The notes beneath the pieces were generated by a model. That model worked only from the letters and a program-made list of their open reading frames with translations. It did no database searches and was not told where the DNA came from. Shown here piece after piece: positions 8,009-15,416 of a DNA stretch of 40,773 nucleotides. The stretch spans positions 1-40,773 of the forward strand of contig JAURQT010000106.1 in assembly GCA_030835985.1 (NCBI GenBank). The letters run 5' to 3'. This stretch comes from Alphaproteobacteria bacterium (GTDB lineage Bacteria; Pseudomonadota; Alphaproteobacteria; Puniceispirillales; Puniceispirillaceae). The position numbers and the translations under genes are program-made. The number at the start of each line of letters is the position of its first letter. Position 1 is the stretch's first letter.

Positions 8009-9118
8009 ATGACACAGAGCGTTGGAATTATTGGACATGGGCTGACCGGCATTACGGCGGCGATAATGCTTGCCAGGGCGGGCTATCAGGTTGACCTGAT
8101 CGGCCGCAAACCTGAATTTTCAGGCGGCTTGCAGCTGGCCCCTAACGGGCTGGCCGCCCTTCAGTCACTGGGGCTCTATGACGATGTGATGAAAAAAGCG
8201 GTCAGGCTGGAGAGCATCTGCATCACCGCGCTGGGCGATGGCCGCACCCTGGCAGATATCTCGCATCACGATAAACGGGTCTATCTTGGGATGGGGCGGG
8301 CAGATTTATATCAACTGCTTGCCAGGCATCTATCACAGCAAAAAAATATCCGCACCCTTGCCAGCCCGGCCATCCATCTGGCCAGATCCGGGGAGGCGAT
8401 GGAAATCTTTCTTGAAGATGGCCGTTCTGTCCATGCAGATGAAATTATCGGGGCAGATGGGGCAAATGGCCTGTGCCGTTCTTTTGTTGCCGGTGCCCAG
8501 CTCAGCCGCAAGGAAGCGCCCTATTTTGCGATGCGCTCGGAAATATCTGCCGATATTCTGCCGCGCCTGTTTTGTCGGCCACAAACCCGGCTGATGCTGG
8601 GGGAGGGCTGTCATTTTGTCAGCTATCCCATTGCCGCACAAAAAAAGATAAATTGTGTTTTTTGTGCCAGTGCAGAGGCTTTGCATCCTGAATGGGCCGA
8701 TAGCATCCTGGCCGGGCATCCATTGTTAAAATATCTCTATGACGCAAATCCGCATTGGGCAAAATTGCCCCTCTATCATGATACCCCTATTGCCAGCTGG
8801 CGGCGGATGGGCGTGACGCTGATAGGCGATGCTGCCCATATGATGCCGCCCCATTTGGCGCAAGGGGCCGGGCAGGGCTTTGAAGATATCGCCTATCTTG
8901 GCGCGCAATTGGCGATAAAGGATTTATCTGCTGGTTTGCGTTCCATGGCGATTGACCGCGCTGCCCGGCTAGCGCCTGTCTCTGGCAAGGCAGGGGTAAC
9001 GGGCAGGGTAATGCGGCTGTCCGGTTTGCCTGGCCAGCTTCGCGACAGCTTGCTTGGCCTGGCAGGGACGCAGCTGGTGGAAAACTGGCTGGAGGATATC
9101 TGGCAGGGCAATAACTGA
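8009..9118 (+). CDS. FAD-dependent monooxygenase, UbiH/salicylate-hydroxylase-like
   Basis: The 369-aa protein has the three fingerprints of group A flavin hydroxylases: the Rossmann GxGxxG variant GIIGHGLTGITAAIMLARAG at residues 6-25, the DG motif ADEIIGADGANGLCRS (about 143-158) and the second FAD-binding GD motif TLIGDAAHMMPPHLAQGAG (about 271-289). Such enzymes hydroxylate aromatic rings using NAD(P)H and oxygen. No signal peptide is present. A 79-bp gap separates it from the exported glutathione peroxidase gene, and both may share a transcript ending at the terminator near 9866. The substrate cannot be predicted. The family also includes TetX-like and ubiquinone hydroxylases, but an isolated gene outside a ubi locus argues weakly against a ubiquinone role. 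Confidence 0.88.
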   Translation: MTQSVGIIGHGLTGITAAIMLARAGYQVDLIGRKPEFSGGLQLAPNGLAALQSLGLYDDVMKKAVRLESICITALGDGRTLADISHHDKRVYLGMGRADLYQLLARHLSQQKNIRTLASPAIHLARSGEAMEIFLEDGRSVHADEIIGADGANGLCRSFVAGAQLSRKEAPYFAMRSEISADILPRLFCRPQTRLMLGEGCHFVSYPIAAQKKINCVFCASAEALHPEWADSILAGHPLLKYLYDANPHWAKLPLYHDTPIASWRRMGVTLIGDAAHMMPPHLAQGAGQGFEDIAYLGAQLAIKDLSAGLRSMAIDRAARLAPVSGKAGVTGRVMRLSGLPGQLRDSLLGLAGTQLVENWLEDIWQGNN

Positions 9119-9197
9119 GAGCGCCAGACATCTGACCAGATTGGCACAACGTATAGATGTCGATATATATCATGAAATTTTTTATCGGAGAGGTTCG

Positions 9198-9776
9198 ATG
9201 CGTGCAGGTCTGATAGCTGTCTGTCTTTGTCTGGCAAGCGTTCTTCTGCCCGCATCCCTGTTAGCAAGGCAACAAGACATGACCGTAACAGCTTTTGATT
9301 TTCATTTTCCCTCTATTGAAGGCGGCCAGCTGAGCCTGTCTGATTATCAGGGCAAGGTGTTGCTGGTGGTAAATACCGCCTCACAATGCGGTTTTACCCC
9401 GCAATATACCGCCCTTCAGGCGCTTTGGTCTCAATATCGCGATAAGGGGCTGGTGGTAATAGGGGTTCCGTCTGATGATTTTGGCGGTCAGGAACTGGAT
9501 AGCGAGCAGCAGGTCAAAGAATTTTGTGAAGTGAATTTTGATATAGATTTTCCGATGACGGCTATCACAAAGGTCAAGGGGGAAAATGCCCATGCATTTT
9601 ATCAATGGGCTGGCCAGCAGGTTGGCATGATGGGCAAGCCAAAATGGAATTTTCATAAATTCCTTATCGGGCGGGATGGCCAGATGGCCGACTGGTTTTC
9701 TTCTATGACCACCCCGGATAGCCAAAAGATAAAAAAATCTGTCGATGCGGCATTGGCACAAAAAACAGCGTCTTGA
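9198..9776 (+). CDS. Glutathione peroxidase family protein, exported, Cys type
   Basis: The enzyme reduces hydroperoxides using thiols. Catalytic residues are visible: Cys64 in NTASQCGFTPQY, Gln98 in PSDDFGGQEL and Trp150 in KPKWNFHKFL. The active site is cysteine (TGC), not selenocysteine. The track frame starts at 9054 inside the upstream gene; the ATG at 9198 is better, with GGAGAGG ending 4 bases before it, giving 192 aa. This start also yields a clear signal peptide (hydrophobic run LIAVCLCLASVLLPASLL, likely cleavage near LAR), so the protein is probably periplasmic or membrane-anchored rather than cytosolic. It follows the flavin monooxygenase, which can leak peroxide, but a functional link is only inferred. 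Confidence 0.93.
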   Translation: MRAGLIAVCLCLASVLLPASLLARQQDMTVTAFDFHFPSIEGGQLSLSDYQGKVLLVVNTASQCGFTPQYTALQALWSQYRDKGLVVIGVPSDDFGGQELDSEQQVKEFCEVNFDIDFPMTAITKVKGENAHAFYQWAGQQVGMMGKPKWNFHKFLIGRDGQMADWFSSMTTPDSQKIKKSVDAALAQKTAS

Positions 9777-9804
9777 AAAAAACCTTTCCCCCGTTTGTTC
9801 TGGC

Positions 9805-9831
9805 GGCAGATGCTTGATAAAAAAATCTGCC
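9805..9831 (+). other. 7-bp hairpin downstream of the glutathione peroxidase gene
   Basis: GGCAGAT and ATCTGCC form a perfect 7-bp stem around a 13-base A-rich loop, 29 bases after the stop codon. No T-run follows, so alone it is not a classic terminator. It may stabilise the 3' end of the mRNA or act with the true terminator at 9846-9866. Confidence 0.45.
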
Positions 9832-9845
9832 TCGTGTAATCAAAG

Positions 9846-9866
9846 AGGCGCTGGCACGCCTTTTTT
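9846..9866 (+). terminator. Rho-independent terminator of the monooxygenase/peroxidase transcript
   Basis: AGGCG, a 6-base loop CTGGCA and CGCCT make a 5-bp GC-rich stem followed by TTTTT. It ends only 26 bases before the trhO start, so trhO would need a promoter inside the upstream gap or would depend on read-through. Confidence 0.65.
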
Positions 9867-9892
9867 GGCCAGCTGAAACGCGATATGGCCTC

Positions 9893-10903
9893 ATGCATAA
9901 ACTACCAAAAACCAATCAATTTGTTGTTGCTGCCTTATATCAATTCGTATCTGTCGACGATATTGAACTCTGGCAGACAAAGCTGAAAGATATCTGTGCA
10001 TCCTGTCATCTGATGGGCACCTTGCTGTTAGCTGATGAAGGGCTGAACGGCACCATTTCCGGGCGCTATGATGATATGCATCGCTTTATTGACTGGCTGT
10101 TGGGAAACACCATTTTCACCGCACCGGAATTAAAATTTGCCGTCCATGAAACCCTGCCCTTTCACCGCATGAAAGTACGGCTAAAGCGCGAAATTGTAAC
10201 AATGGGCGCAGAAGGTATCAGCCCCACCAAACAGGCCGGCACTTATGTCAGCCCGAAAGACTGGAACGCGCTGATATCTGAGCCTGGTGTAATGGTGGTC
10301 GATACCAGAAATGATTATGAAGTGGCGATAGGCCAGTTTCAGGGGGCGGTAAACCCGCTGACCAAAACCTTTCGCGAGTTTCCGCAATGGGCAGAGACAC
10401 TGGCGGCCATGCCAGAAGAAGAAAGGCCAAAAAAACTGGCCATGTATTGCACAGGCGGTATCCGGTGCGAGAAATCAACCGCGCTGATGAAAAATCTGGG
10501 CTTTGAAGATGTCTATCATCTAAAAGGCGGCATCCTGCAATATCTGGAAGATATCCCGCAAGAGCATTCCTTATGGGAGGGCGAATGTTTTGTTTTTGAT
10601 AGCCGGGTGGCGGTCGATCATAATCTGCAGCGTGGCCAGTATGCATTATGTCATGCCTGTAAAATGCCGCTTAGTGCTGATGAGATGAAAACCCGTGCCT
10701 ATGTTGCGGGAATAAGCTGTCCGCATTGCATCGATAAAACATCTGCCAGCCAGCGCGCCCGCTTTGCCGAACGTGCCCGCCAGATAGAGCTGGCAAAACA
10801 GCGCGGTACCACCCATATCGGGATCAGCCCCAAAGCATCGGCGACGAGTAAACTTGCGCCGAAAAAGCCAAACCGGGAAATGGCTAAATCAGAAAAAAGC
10901 TAA
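9893..10903 (+). CDS. trhO: tRNA uridine(34) hydroxylase, rhodanese-domain UPF0176/YceA family
   Basis: TrhO uses oxygen to hydroxylate U34 of certain tRNAs, the first step towards 5-(carboxy)methoxyuridine wobble bases. The 336-aa protein has the UPF0176 N-terminal domain (LLADEGLNGTISG at about 43-55), a rhodanese domain with VVDTRNDYEVAIGQFQGAVNP and the active loop MYCTGGIRCEKS (Cys about 186), and a C-terminal Cys pair region CHACKMPL...CPHC that probably binds a metal. The lysine-rich tail is extended and low in complexity. No clear Shine-Dalgarno precedes the ATG at 9893; an inverted repeat GGCCA/TGGCC (9867-9890) lies where one would be expected. Its TAA overlaps the rpe stop tail to tail in a CTAA tetranucleotide. 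Confidence 0.93.
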   Translation: MHKLPKTNQFVVAALYQFVSVDDIELWQTKLKDICASCHLMGTLLLADEGLNGTISGRYDDMHRFIDWLLGNTIFTAPELKFAVHETLPFHRMKVRLKREIVTMGAEGISPTKQAGTYVSPKDWNALISEPGVMVVDTRNDYEVAIGQFQGAVNPLTKTFREFPQWAETLAAMPEEERPKKLAMYCTGGIRCEKSTALMKNLGFEDVYHLKGGILQYLEDIPQEHSLWEGECFVFDSRVAVDHNLQRGQYALCHACKMPLSADEMKTRAYVAGISCPHCIDKTSASQRARFAERARQIELAKQRGTTHIGISPKASATSKLAPKKPNREMAKSEKS

Positions 10904-11556
10904 CCCCGGATAGCGTTTATTGCCTGCGCATACCCCTGACTTGCCCCAAAGATAGCCGAGCCGGCCACCAGATTATTTGCCCCGGCCGCAATCACCTTTG
11001 GTGCTGTTTCAGCGGTAATACCGCCATCAACCTGAAGCTGGATATCACGCCCCTCTATCATCGTGGCAGCCTGCTGGATTTTTGGCAGCATCGCATCGAT
11101 AAAACGCTGGCCACCAAAGCCCGGATTGACCGTCATCACCAGCACTAAATCCAGCCTGTCCAGACAATGCTGAATGGTGCCAAGCGGGGTTGCCGGGTTC
11201 AGGGCTACCCCGGCCTTGCAGCCCAGCTCGCGGATATAGCTGAGGGTTCTGTCCAGATGCGGACAGGCCTCGACATGCACGGTGATGCCCTCTACCCCCG
11301 CCTTTGCAAAATCAGCCAGCAGGGCATCGGGTGTTTCGATCATCAAATGGGCATCAAAATAGGCATCACAGCTGCTGCGTACCGCCTGAATAATGGGCGC
11401 CCCAAAGGTCAAATTCGGCACAAACTGGCCATCCATTACATCCAGATGTATCCAGTCAGCCCCGGCGCGGCGGACATCGGCTATTTCCTGGCCAAGTGCG
11501 GCAAAATTACTTGCCAGCACAGACGGGGCGATAATCACAGGCTTGGACGCGGCCAT
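10900..11556 (-). CDS. rpe: Ribulose-phosphate 3-epimerase
   Basis: Rpe interconverts ribulose 5-phosphate and xylulose 5-phosphate in the pentose phosphate (and, where present, Calvin) pathway. The 218-aa protein has the family hallmarks APSVLASNFAALGQEI at the N-terminus, WIHLDVMDGQFVPNLTFG with metal-binding His and Asp, and VMTVNPGFGGQRFI plus the phosphate-binding VDGGI and VAGSAIF segments of the TIM barrel. It lies 66 bp downstream of the helicase gene on the same strand; GGAGAA before the ATG is a plausible ribosome-binding site. Its 3' end overlaps trhO by four bases in convergent orientation. Confidence 0.97.
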   Translation of the reverse strand: MAASKPVIIAPSVLASNFAALGQEIADVRRAGADWIHLDVMDGQFVPNLTFGAPIIQAVRSSCDAYFDAHLMIETPDALLADFAKAGVEGITVHVEACPHLDRTLSYIRELGCKAGVALNPATPLGTIQHCLDRLDLVLVMTVNPGFGGQRFIDAMLPKIQQAATMIEGRDIQLQVDGGITAETAPKVIAAGANNLVAGSAIFGASQGYAQAINAIRG

Positions 11557-11622
11557 ATGGCTGTTCTCCTATATATTGCAATGGCTTTTATGCCAGCAGG
11601 AATTTCCTGTCATGCCATTTGG

Positions 11623-13443
11623 CTAGACAACATCTTTTGCCTTGAAGTAAGGCAAATTATCTTGTGATGAGCAACCCATGACAGATAAACGCTCAACAAT
11701 TTGCAAGGCACGCTGATATTTACGCTCCAGCTCTTCTTCAGAACATTCTGCAAACAGCTCGCCGCAAAGCAGAATACCGTGATTGGCTTGCAGGGCGCGA
11801 ATACGCCTTCCATGCATCAGCCCATCCACCAGAATGCTATGCTCAAACTCCTCGCCCTTTACAATCTGAATTTTATTTTCCACAAGGAAATGACGGATAG
11901 CCGCCTCGCCTTGCAGGGCATAATGCCAGAACTCTGAATCAGATGCAGACGGCGACCCGCTTACCAGGCTAAAGGCCTTGCAGAAAGCCAGGAAAATAAG
12001 CTCATCGCGCTCTGCCCCTGTCCAGGCAGTGCGACCAAGCGTGCGCCAGATATCCTTGTTCATTTCTTCATAAATGGCCGGAATACGCTCAAAGAACAGG
12101 CGATGCAGACCGATATCATTGACCGAATCTTCCATGCGCTGTTCTTTATGAATATCAATTGCGCTGTAAGAGCCGCAAACCGGACAGCCCGAATCCGAAA
12201 ATTTATCCTTTAGATAAATATGCGAACAGCGCAAACCGCTTTCCAGCTTGTTATCGCATAAAAAATAGCTTTGCTGTTCATCTACCGGCTGCTGGGCAAT
12301 CCATTGAAATCTGTTTTTATAGCGCAGATAGGTGCCGCGATGCGACCACAGGCTCCATTGCAGATGCTCTACCGGGCCAAAGGTTGACCAGTTCGAGCTG
12401 ACATCAATGACCACACAGCTATCCTTGCCTTCTGCAGCGCGCAAGCCCCGGCCAACCGATTGCCCCCATAAAACCTTGGACAGGGTCGGGCGCATATGGA
12501 CAATGATATTACAATGCGGATTGTCCCAGCCTTCGGCCAGCACCCCGACCGATACCACCGCCTCTACCTCGCCATTGGCATGATCGGCCAGCATTTGCAT
12601 CCGCTCTTTAATCGGTGTGCTTGCGGTGATCAGATTGACAGAAATGCCCAGCTCTTCAATAGCCTCAACAGTGGTTTCCGCCACTGTCACATCCGGACAA
12701 AACCAGGCAGATATGGGTTGCCAGGTCACTTTTTCGCGTTCTTCCAGATAGATAGAACAGGCATGGCTGATCATAGAGGATTTGATAATCGCCGGGGCCA
12801 GCTTGGTAACCGGAAAATCACCTGAGCTGATATCAATAGAGGCCAGTTCCAGATCATGAATAAAATGCGGGCGATAGCGCGGACGCACCAATATCCCCTC
12901 TTCAAACAGCTTTTCCATATCCGCGCCATCAATAATGGCATCAAAGGCAAGGCTGAGCTGGTCGCGCTGGTCTGCGGTGCGCCGTTCAGGTGAAGCGGTC
13001 AAGCCCAGGAGATGGGCATCATCACGCCCTTTTTCCATAAAACATTCCAAAATACGCTTATAGCCTGTCCCGTTTGGCGATACCCGGTGGGCTTCATCAA
13101 TAATGATCAATTTTGCCTGCTCGACCGCATCATCCAGAATATCGCGCGCTCTGGTACTGGTTGATAGCAATACATCATAATCGGCAAAGGCTTTTTCAGA
13201 ATGATTGAGGTTCAGCTTGCAGACCTTATGCTCGCGTGCCAATGCCCGTTCCAGCTGTTCCAGCAGAACCAGGCGATGGCAAAGGACAATGACCTTTTCC
13301 CCGGCATAAAACTGGCGGATAATCTCGCTGGCCAGAACCGTTTTCCCTGCCCCTGTAGGGGCTTTGATAATAAAGCGTCTATGCGCTTTCTGGATATCCG
13401 GGAAACCGTCAATGATTTCCTGTTGCCATCTTCTGAGTTTCAT
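11623..13443 (-). CDS. Superfamily 2 DEAD/DEAH-box helicase (ResIII-type)
   Basis: The 606-aa protein shows the SF2 motifs in order: Walker A APTGAGKT (28-35), motif Ia LCHRLVLLEQL, motif II DEAH (116-119), motif III LTASPE, motif V VSVGVLAEGWDNP and motif VI QSVGRGLRAAEG. A Cys cluster in the C-terminal half (CDNKLESGLRC followed about 19 residues later by CPVCG) looks like a small zinc ribbon. The C-terminal quarter has no motif I recognise. It resembles the ResIII/UvsW-like group of DNA or RNA translocases that bacteria often carry as stand-alone genes; there is no adjacent methylase, nuclease or defence gene, so a restriction role is unsupported. The gene may share a transcript with rpe downstream and sits behind a terminator at 13548-13566. 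Confidence 0.9.
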   Translation of the reverse strand: MKLRRWQQEIIDGFPDIQKAHRRFIIKAPTGAGKTVLASEIIRQFYAGEKVIVLCHRLVLLEQLERALAREHKVCKLNLNHSEKAFADYDVLLSTSTRARDILDDAVEQAKLIIIDEAHRVSPNGTGYKRILECFMEKGRDDAHLLGLTASPERRTADQRDQLSLAFDAIIDGADMEKLFEEGILVRPRYRPHFIHDLELASIDISSGDFPVTKLAPAIIKSSMISHACSIYLEEREKVTWQPISAWFCPDVTVAETTVEAIEELGISVNLITASTPIKERMQMLADHANGEVEAVVSVGVLAEGWDNPHCNIIVHMRPTLSKVLWGQSVGRGLRAAEGKDSCVVIDVSSNWSTFGPVEHLQWSLWSHRGTYLRYKNRFQWIAQQPVDEQQSYFLCDNKLESGLRCSHIYLKDKFSDSGCPVCGSYSAIDIHKEQRMEDSVNDIGLHRLFFERIPAIYEEMNKDIWRTLGRTAWTGAERDELIFLAFCKAFSLVSGSPSASDSEFWHYALQGEAAIRHFLVENKIQIVKGEEFEHSILVDGLMHGRRIRALQANHGILLCGELFAECSEEELERKYQRALQIVERLSVMGCSSQDNLPYFKAKDVV

Positions 13444-13547
13444 CTAATGAAGACCTGTGACTTTGAAACAAAACTTTCAAGGCGGCTAGTCTACACTGTT
13501 TTTTCTAAAAGATAACCATAGAAATGAAAAAAAAGTGGCGGACAGGC

Positions 13548-13566
13548 AAAAAAGCCGGATACCGGC
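13548..13566 (-). terminator. Rho-independent terminator downstream of the Ldh_2-family gene
   Basis: Read on the minus strand, GCCGG-TAT-CCGGC is a perfect 5-bp stem with a 3-base loop followed by TTTTTT. On the plus strand the same stem is followed by ATTTTT, so it could work both ways. It separates the 13619-14623 gene from the helicase gene. Confidence 0.75.
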
Positions 13567-13618
13567 ATTTTTACGCCCCTGATATCGAAAATTACCTTTG
13601 AAAAAAGCGCAAAAACGC

Positions 13619-14623
13619 CTAGAGCAGACTGTTTATTTTATCCAGCAATGCCGCATTAATATGGCGCGGCCCTGTATCCAGCCTGTTTTTATGACGTCTT
13701 TTTCCTGGCAGGCGGATACCTTCTAGCGCGGATAGCGCCTGAATAAAATCTTCATTATGTTTCTGCCAGCCATCGCCAGCGATTAATTGCGGGCTCATCG
13801 CCAGGATAAATTCGCCCCCCTTTGCCGGCCCGCCATCATTATTGTCGTGGACAGCCGCCTCATAGGAGAAATAATCGCCTGTCATACCGGCGGCTAGAAA
13901 TTCCACCATCATCGCAATGGCCGACCCCTTATAGCCGCCAAAGGGCAATAATACCCCTTTCAGGATTTCGGCCGGATCATTGGTGGGCTCGCCATCTGGC
14001 CCCAGCCCGGTATCCGGTGGCACAGCATGACCATCACGTGCGGCAATTTGAACATCCCCCTTTGCCAGACGCGAGGTCGCCATATCAAAGACAATCGGCG
14101 TATGGCCAGGGCGGGGCCAGGCAAAGGAAATCGGGTTTGTGCCGAAAAAGGCCTGTTTTGCCCCTGCCGGTGCAACAGATGGCTTAAAGGCGGTACAGGC
14201 CAGACCTGCCAGCCCCTGCTCTGCCAGATATTCTGTTTCCGGCCACATCGCGGCAAAATGAAAAGAATTAATAATACGCATGACAGCAATGCCTGTTTCA
14301 GACGCTGCCCTGGCCAGTACCGGCAGACCTGTTTCCAGTGCCAGAGGGGCATAACCATAATCGCCATCGACCGTGATAACAGAGGCCAGGCTCTGTTCAA
14401 TTTTAGGCACAGCATCGCCCTTTACCTTGCCCGAGGTAAGAGAGGCAATATATCCGGGTACACGAAACAGCCCGTGCGAGGCAGAGCCATCGCGCTCGGC
14501 CCGGGTCACGGTTCTGGCCAGTGCCGCTGCATTATCAGCAGAACAGCCATGCTTGGTAAAGACGCGCAAAGCCAAACCTTCGATATCTGCAAGGCTTATT
14601 TCCCGTGTTTCGATCTCGCTCAT
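13619..14623 (-). CDS. Ldh_2 (malate/L-lactate dehydrogenase) family NAD(P)H oxidoreductase; possibly a Delta1-piperideine/pyrroline-2-carboxylate reductase
   Basis: The 334-aa protein belongs to the MDH2/YlbC-like fold, unrelated to classical lactate dehydrogenase. Visible features are ERDGSASHGLFRVPGYI with the catalytic His (about 55), NSFHFAAMWPETEYLAEQG, FFGTNPISFAWPRPGHTPIVFD and the late FGGYKGSAIAMMVEFLA segment. Members reduce or oxidise 2-hydroxyacids, ureidoglycolate or cyclic imino acids. The GTNP(I/L)xFAWPR pattern reminds me of DpkA-type cyclic imino-acid reductases; this is from memory and not certain. A strong Shine-Dalgarno GGGAGG precedes the ATG by 8 bases. It is the last gene of the row amidase, M19-like, unknown, DUF3726 and ends at a good terminator, so a catabolic role with those genes is likely. 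Confidence 0.9.
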   Translation of the reverse strand: MSEIETREISLADIEGLALRVFTKHGCSADNAAALARTVTRAERDGSASHGLFRVPGYIASLTSGKVKGDAVPKIEQSLASVITVDGDYGYAPLALETGLPVLARAASETGIAVMRIINSFHFAAMWPETEYLAEQGLAGLACTAFKPSVAPAGAKQAFFGTNPISFAWPRPGHTPIVFDMATSRLAKGDVQIAARDGHAVPPDTGLGPDGEPTNDPAEILKGVLLPFGGYKGSAIAMMVEFLAAGMTGDYFSYEAAVHDNNDGGPAKGGEFILAMSPQLIAGDGWQKHNEDFIQALSALEGIRLPGKRRHKNRLDTGPRHINAALLDKINSLL

Positions 14624-14701
14624 GCTGTTTGCCTCCCGCTTTTATGATAGCTGTATCTGCCCAGTAATTTTTGCCCCTAACAGACTAGCCTGTCCACTGC
14701 G

Positions 14702-14748
14702 CCCTGTCTAACTTTCAAAAAATAATGGGTTTTCAAAAAATAACAGGG
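14702..14748. repeat. Inverted repeat CCCTGT/ACAGGG enclosing a direct repeat TTTCAAAAAATAA x2
   Basis: Between the DUF3726 stop and the Ldh_2 start, the arms CCCTGT (14702-14707) and ACAGGG (14743-14748) flank two identical 13-mers TTTCAAAAAATAA at 14713-14725 and 14731-14743 (period 18). Neither strand continues with a T-run after the stem, so it is not a typical terminator. It may be a regulatory or mRNA-processing element upstream of the Ldh_2 gene. Confidence 0.4.
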
Positions 14749-14752
14749 TAGT

Positions 14753-15400
14753 TTAATCATTATCTACCAGCCCTGCCCCCGCCCCGGACAGGCGCGAGGC
14801 TTCACTTTCAGGCACATAAGTATGTGCGGCCAGCTCCAACAGGCGATCCCAAAGACTGTCGGCTATCACGCTATGGCTGGCCGGGACAGAAAATAAAGAG
14901 GCTTGCCTATCACCAGACCGGATAGATATCTGGCTTTTAAGACAGGATAGCGCAGCAACCGCGCCAACATCCGAATTTGGCAAATGGATGATTTCCTGTG
15001 CGTCCCAGCTGGCAAGGATAAAGGCCTGTTGATAGATATGGCCTGCCTGCCATAACAGCCCGGCAAATATGAGGGGGTGTGACAGCCTGTCTATTTTGAT
15101 TTCTGCGCCTTTCTGGCCTGCCAGCAACCAGTCAATCGCGGCAATCCCTTCAAAGGCAGGGTGAAGATACCCAATATCGAGAACAATATTTTCCCCGACC
15201 CTTTTCGGGTGAAGGCCAGCCAAAACATACCCTTTTTCTGCCTCTGCCAGCATATCCAGTAATGCAGCACATCCATCAAAGCCTGCTGATTGCAGCCAGC
15301 TTACCGCATGGGCGATATCTTCTGCCCGGTCATGGGGATAGCCCGACGCCAGACAGGCCTTTCTGGCTGTCTGATATATCTCATTTGCGGAAAGCTGCAT
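14753..15400 (-). CDS. Probable DUF3726-family protein, function unknown
   Basis: The protein begins LSANEIYQTARKACLASGYP and continues with EDIAHAVSWLQSAGFDGCAAL, a pattern I associate with DUF3726, a family of uncharacterised alphaproteobacterial proteins; the assignment is from memory. The track frame starts at 15466 inside the upstream gene without a ribosome-binding site; the ATG at 15400 matches the family N-terminus, lies 16 bp after the upstream stop and gives 215 aa. No signal peptide, membrane span or known catalytic motif is seen. The tight coupling to the 578-aa unknown gene and, further upstream, to an M19-like hydrolase and an amidase suggests a shared catabolic or assembly role. 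I cannot assign a function. Confidence 0.75.
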   Translation of the reverse strand: MQLSANEIYQTARKACLASGYPHDRAEDIAHAVSWLQSAGFDGCAALLDMLAEAEKGYVLAGLHPKRVGENIVLDIGYLHPAFEGIAAIDWLLAGQKGAEIKIDRLSHPLIFAGLLWQAGHIYQQAFILASWDAQEIIHLPNSDVGAVAALSCLKSQISIRSGDRQASLFSVPASHSVIADSLWDRLLELAAHTYVPESEASRLSGAGAGLVDND

Positions 15401-15416
15401 GGCCGGGGCTGTTCTT

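Noticed and set aside
9198-9776. Selenocysteine-type glutathione peroxidase
   Set aside because: The active-site codon is TGC (Cys), and the frame has no internal TGA, so no selenocysteine insertion is needed.
11623-13443. Restriction or anti-phage system built around the SF2 helicase
   Set aside because: The neighbours are rpe and an Ldh_2-family dehydrogenase. No methylase, nuclease or other defence gene is present, so there is no support for a defence island.
14027-14647. 206-aa plus-strand ORF
   Set aside because: It is a shadow of the Ldh_2-family gene on the opposite strand; composition is skewed to Arg, Gly and Cys with no recognisable domain.
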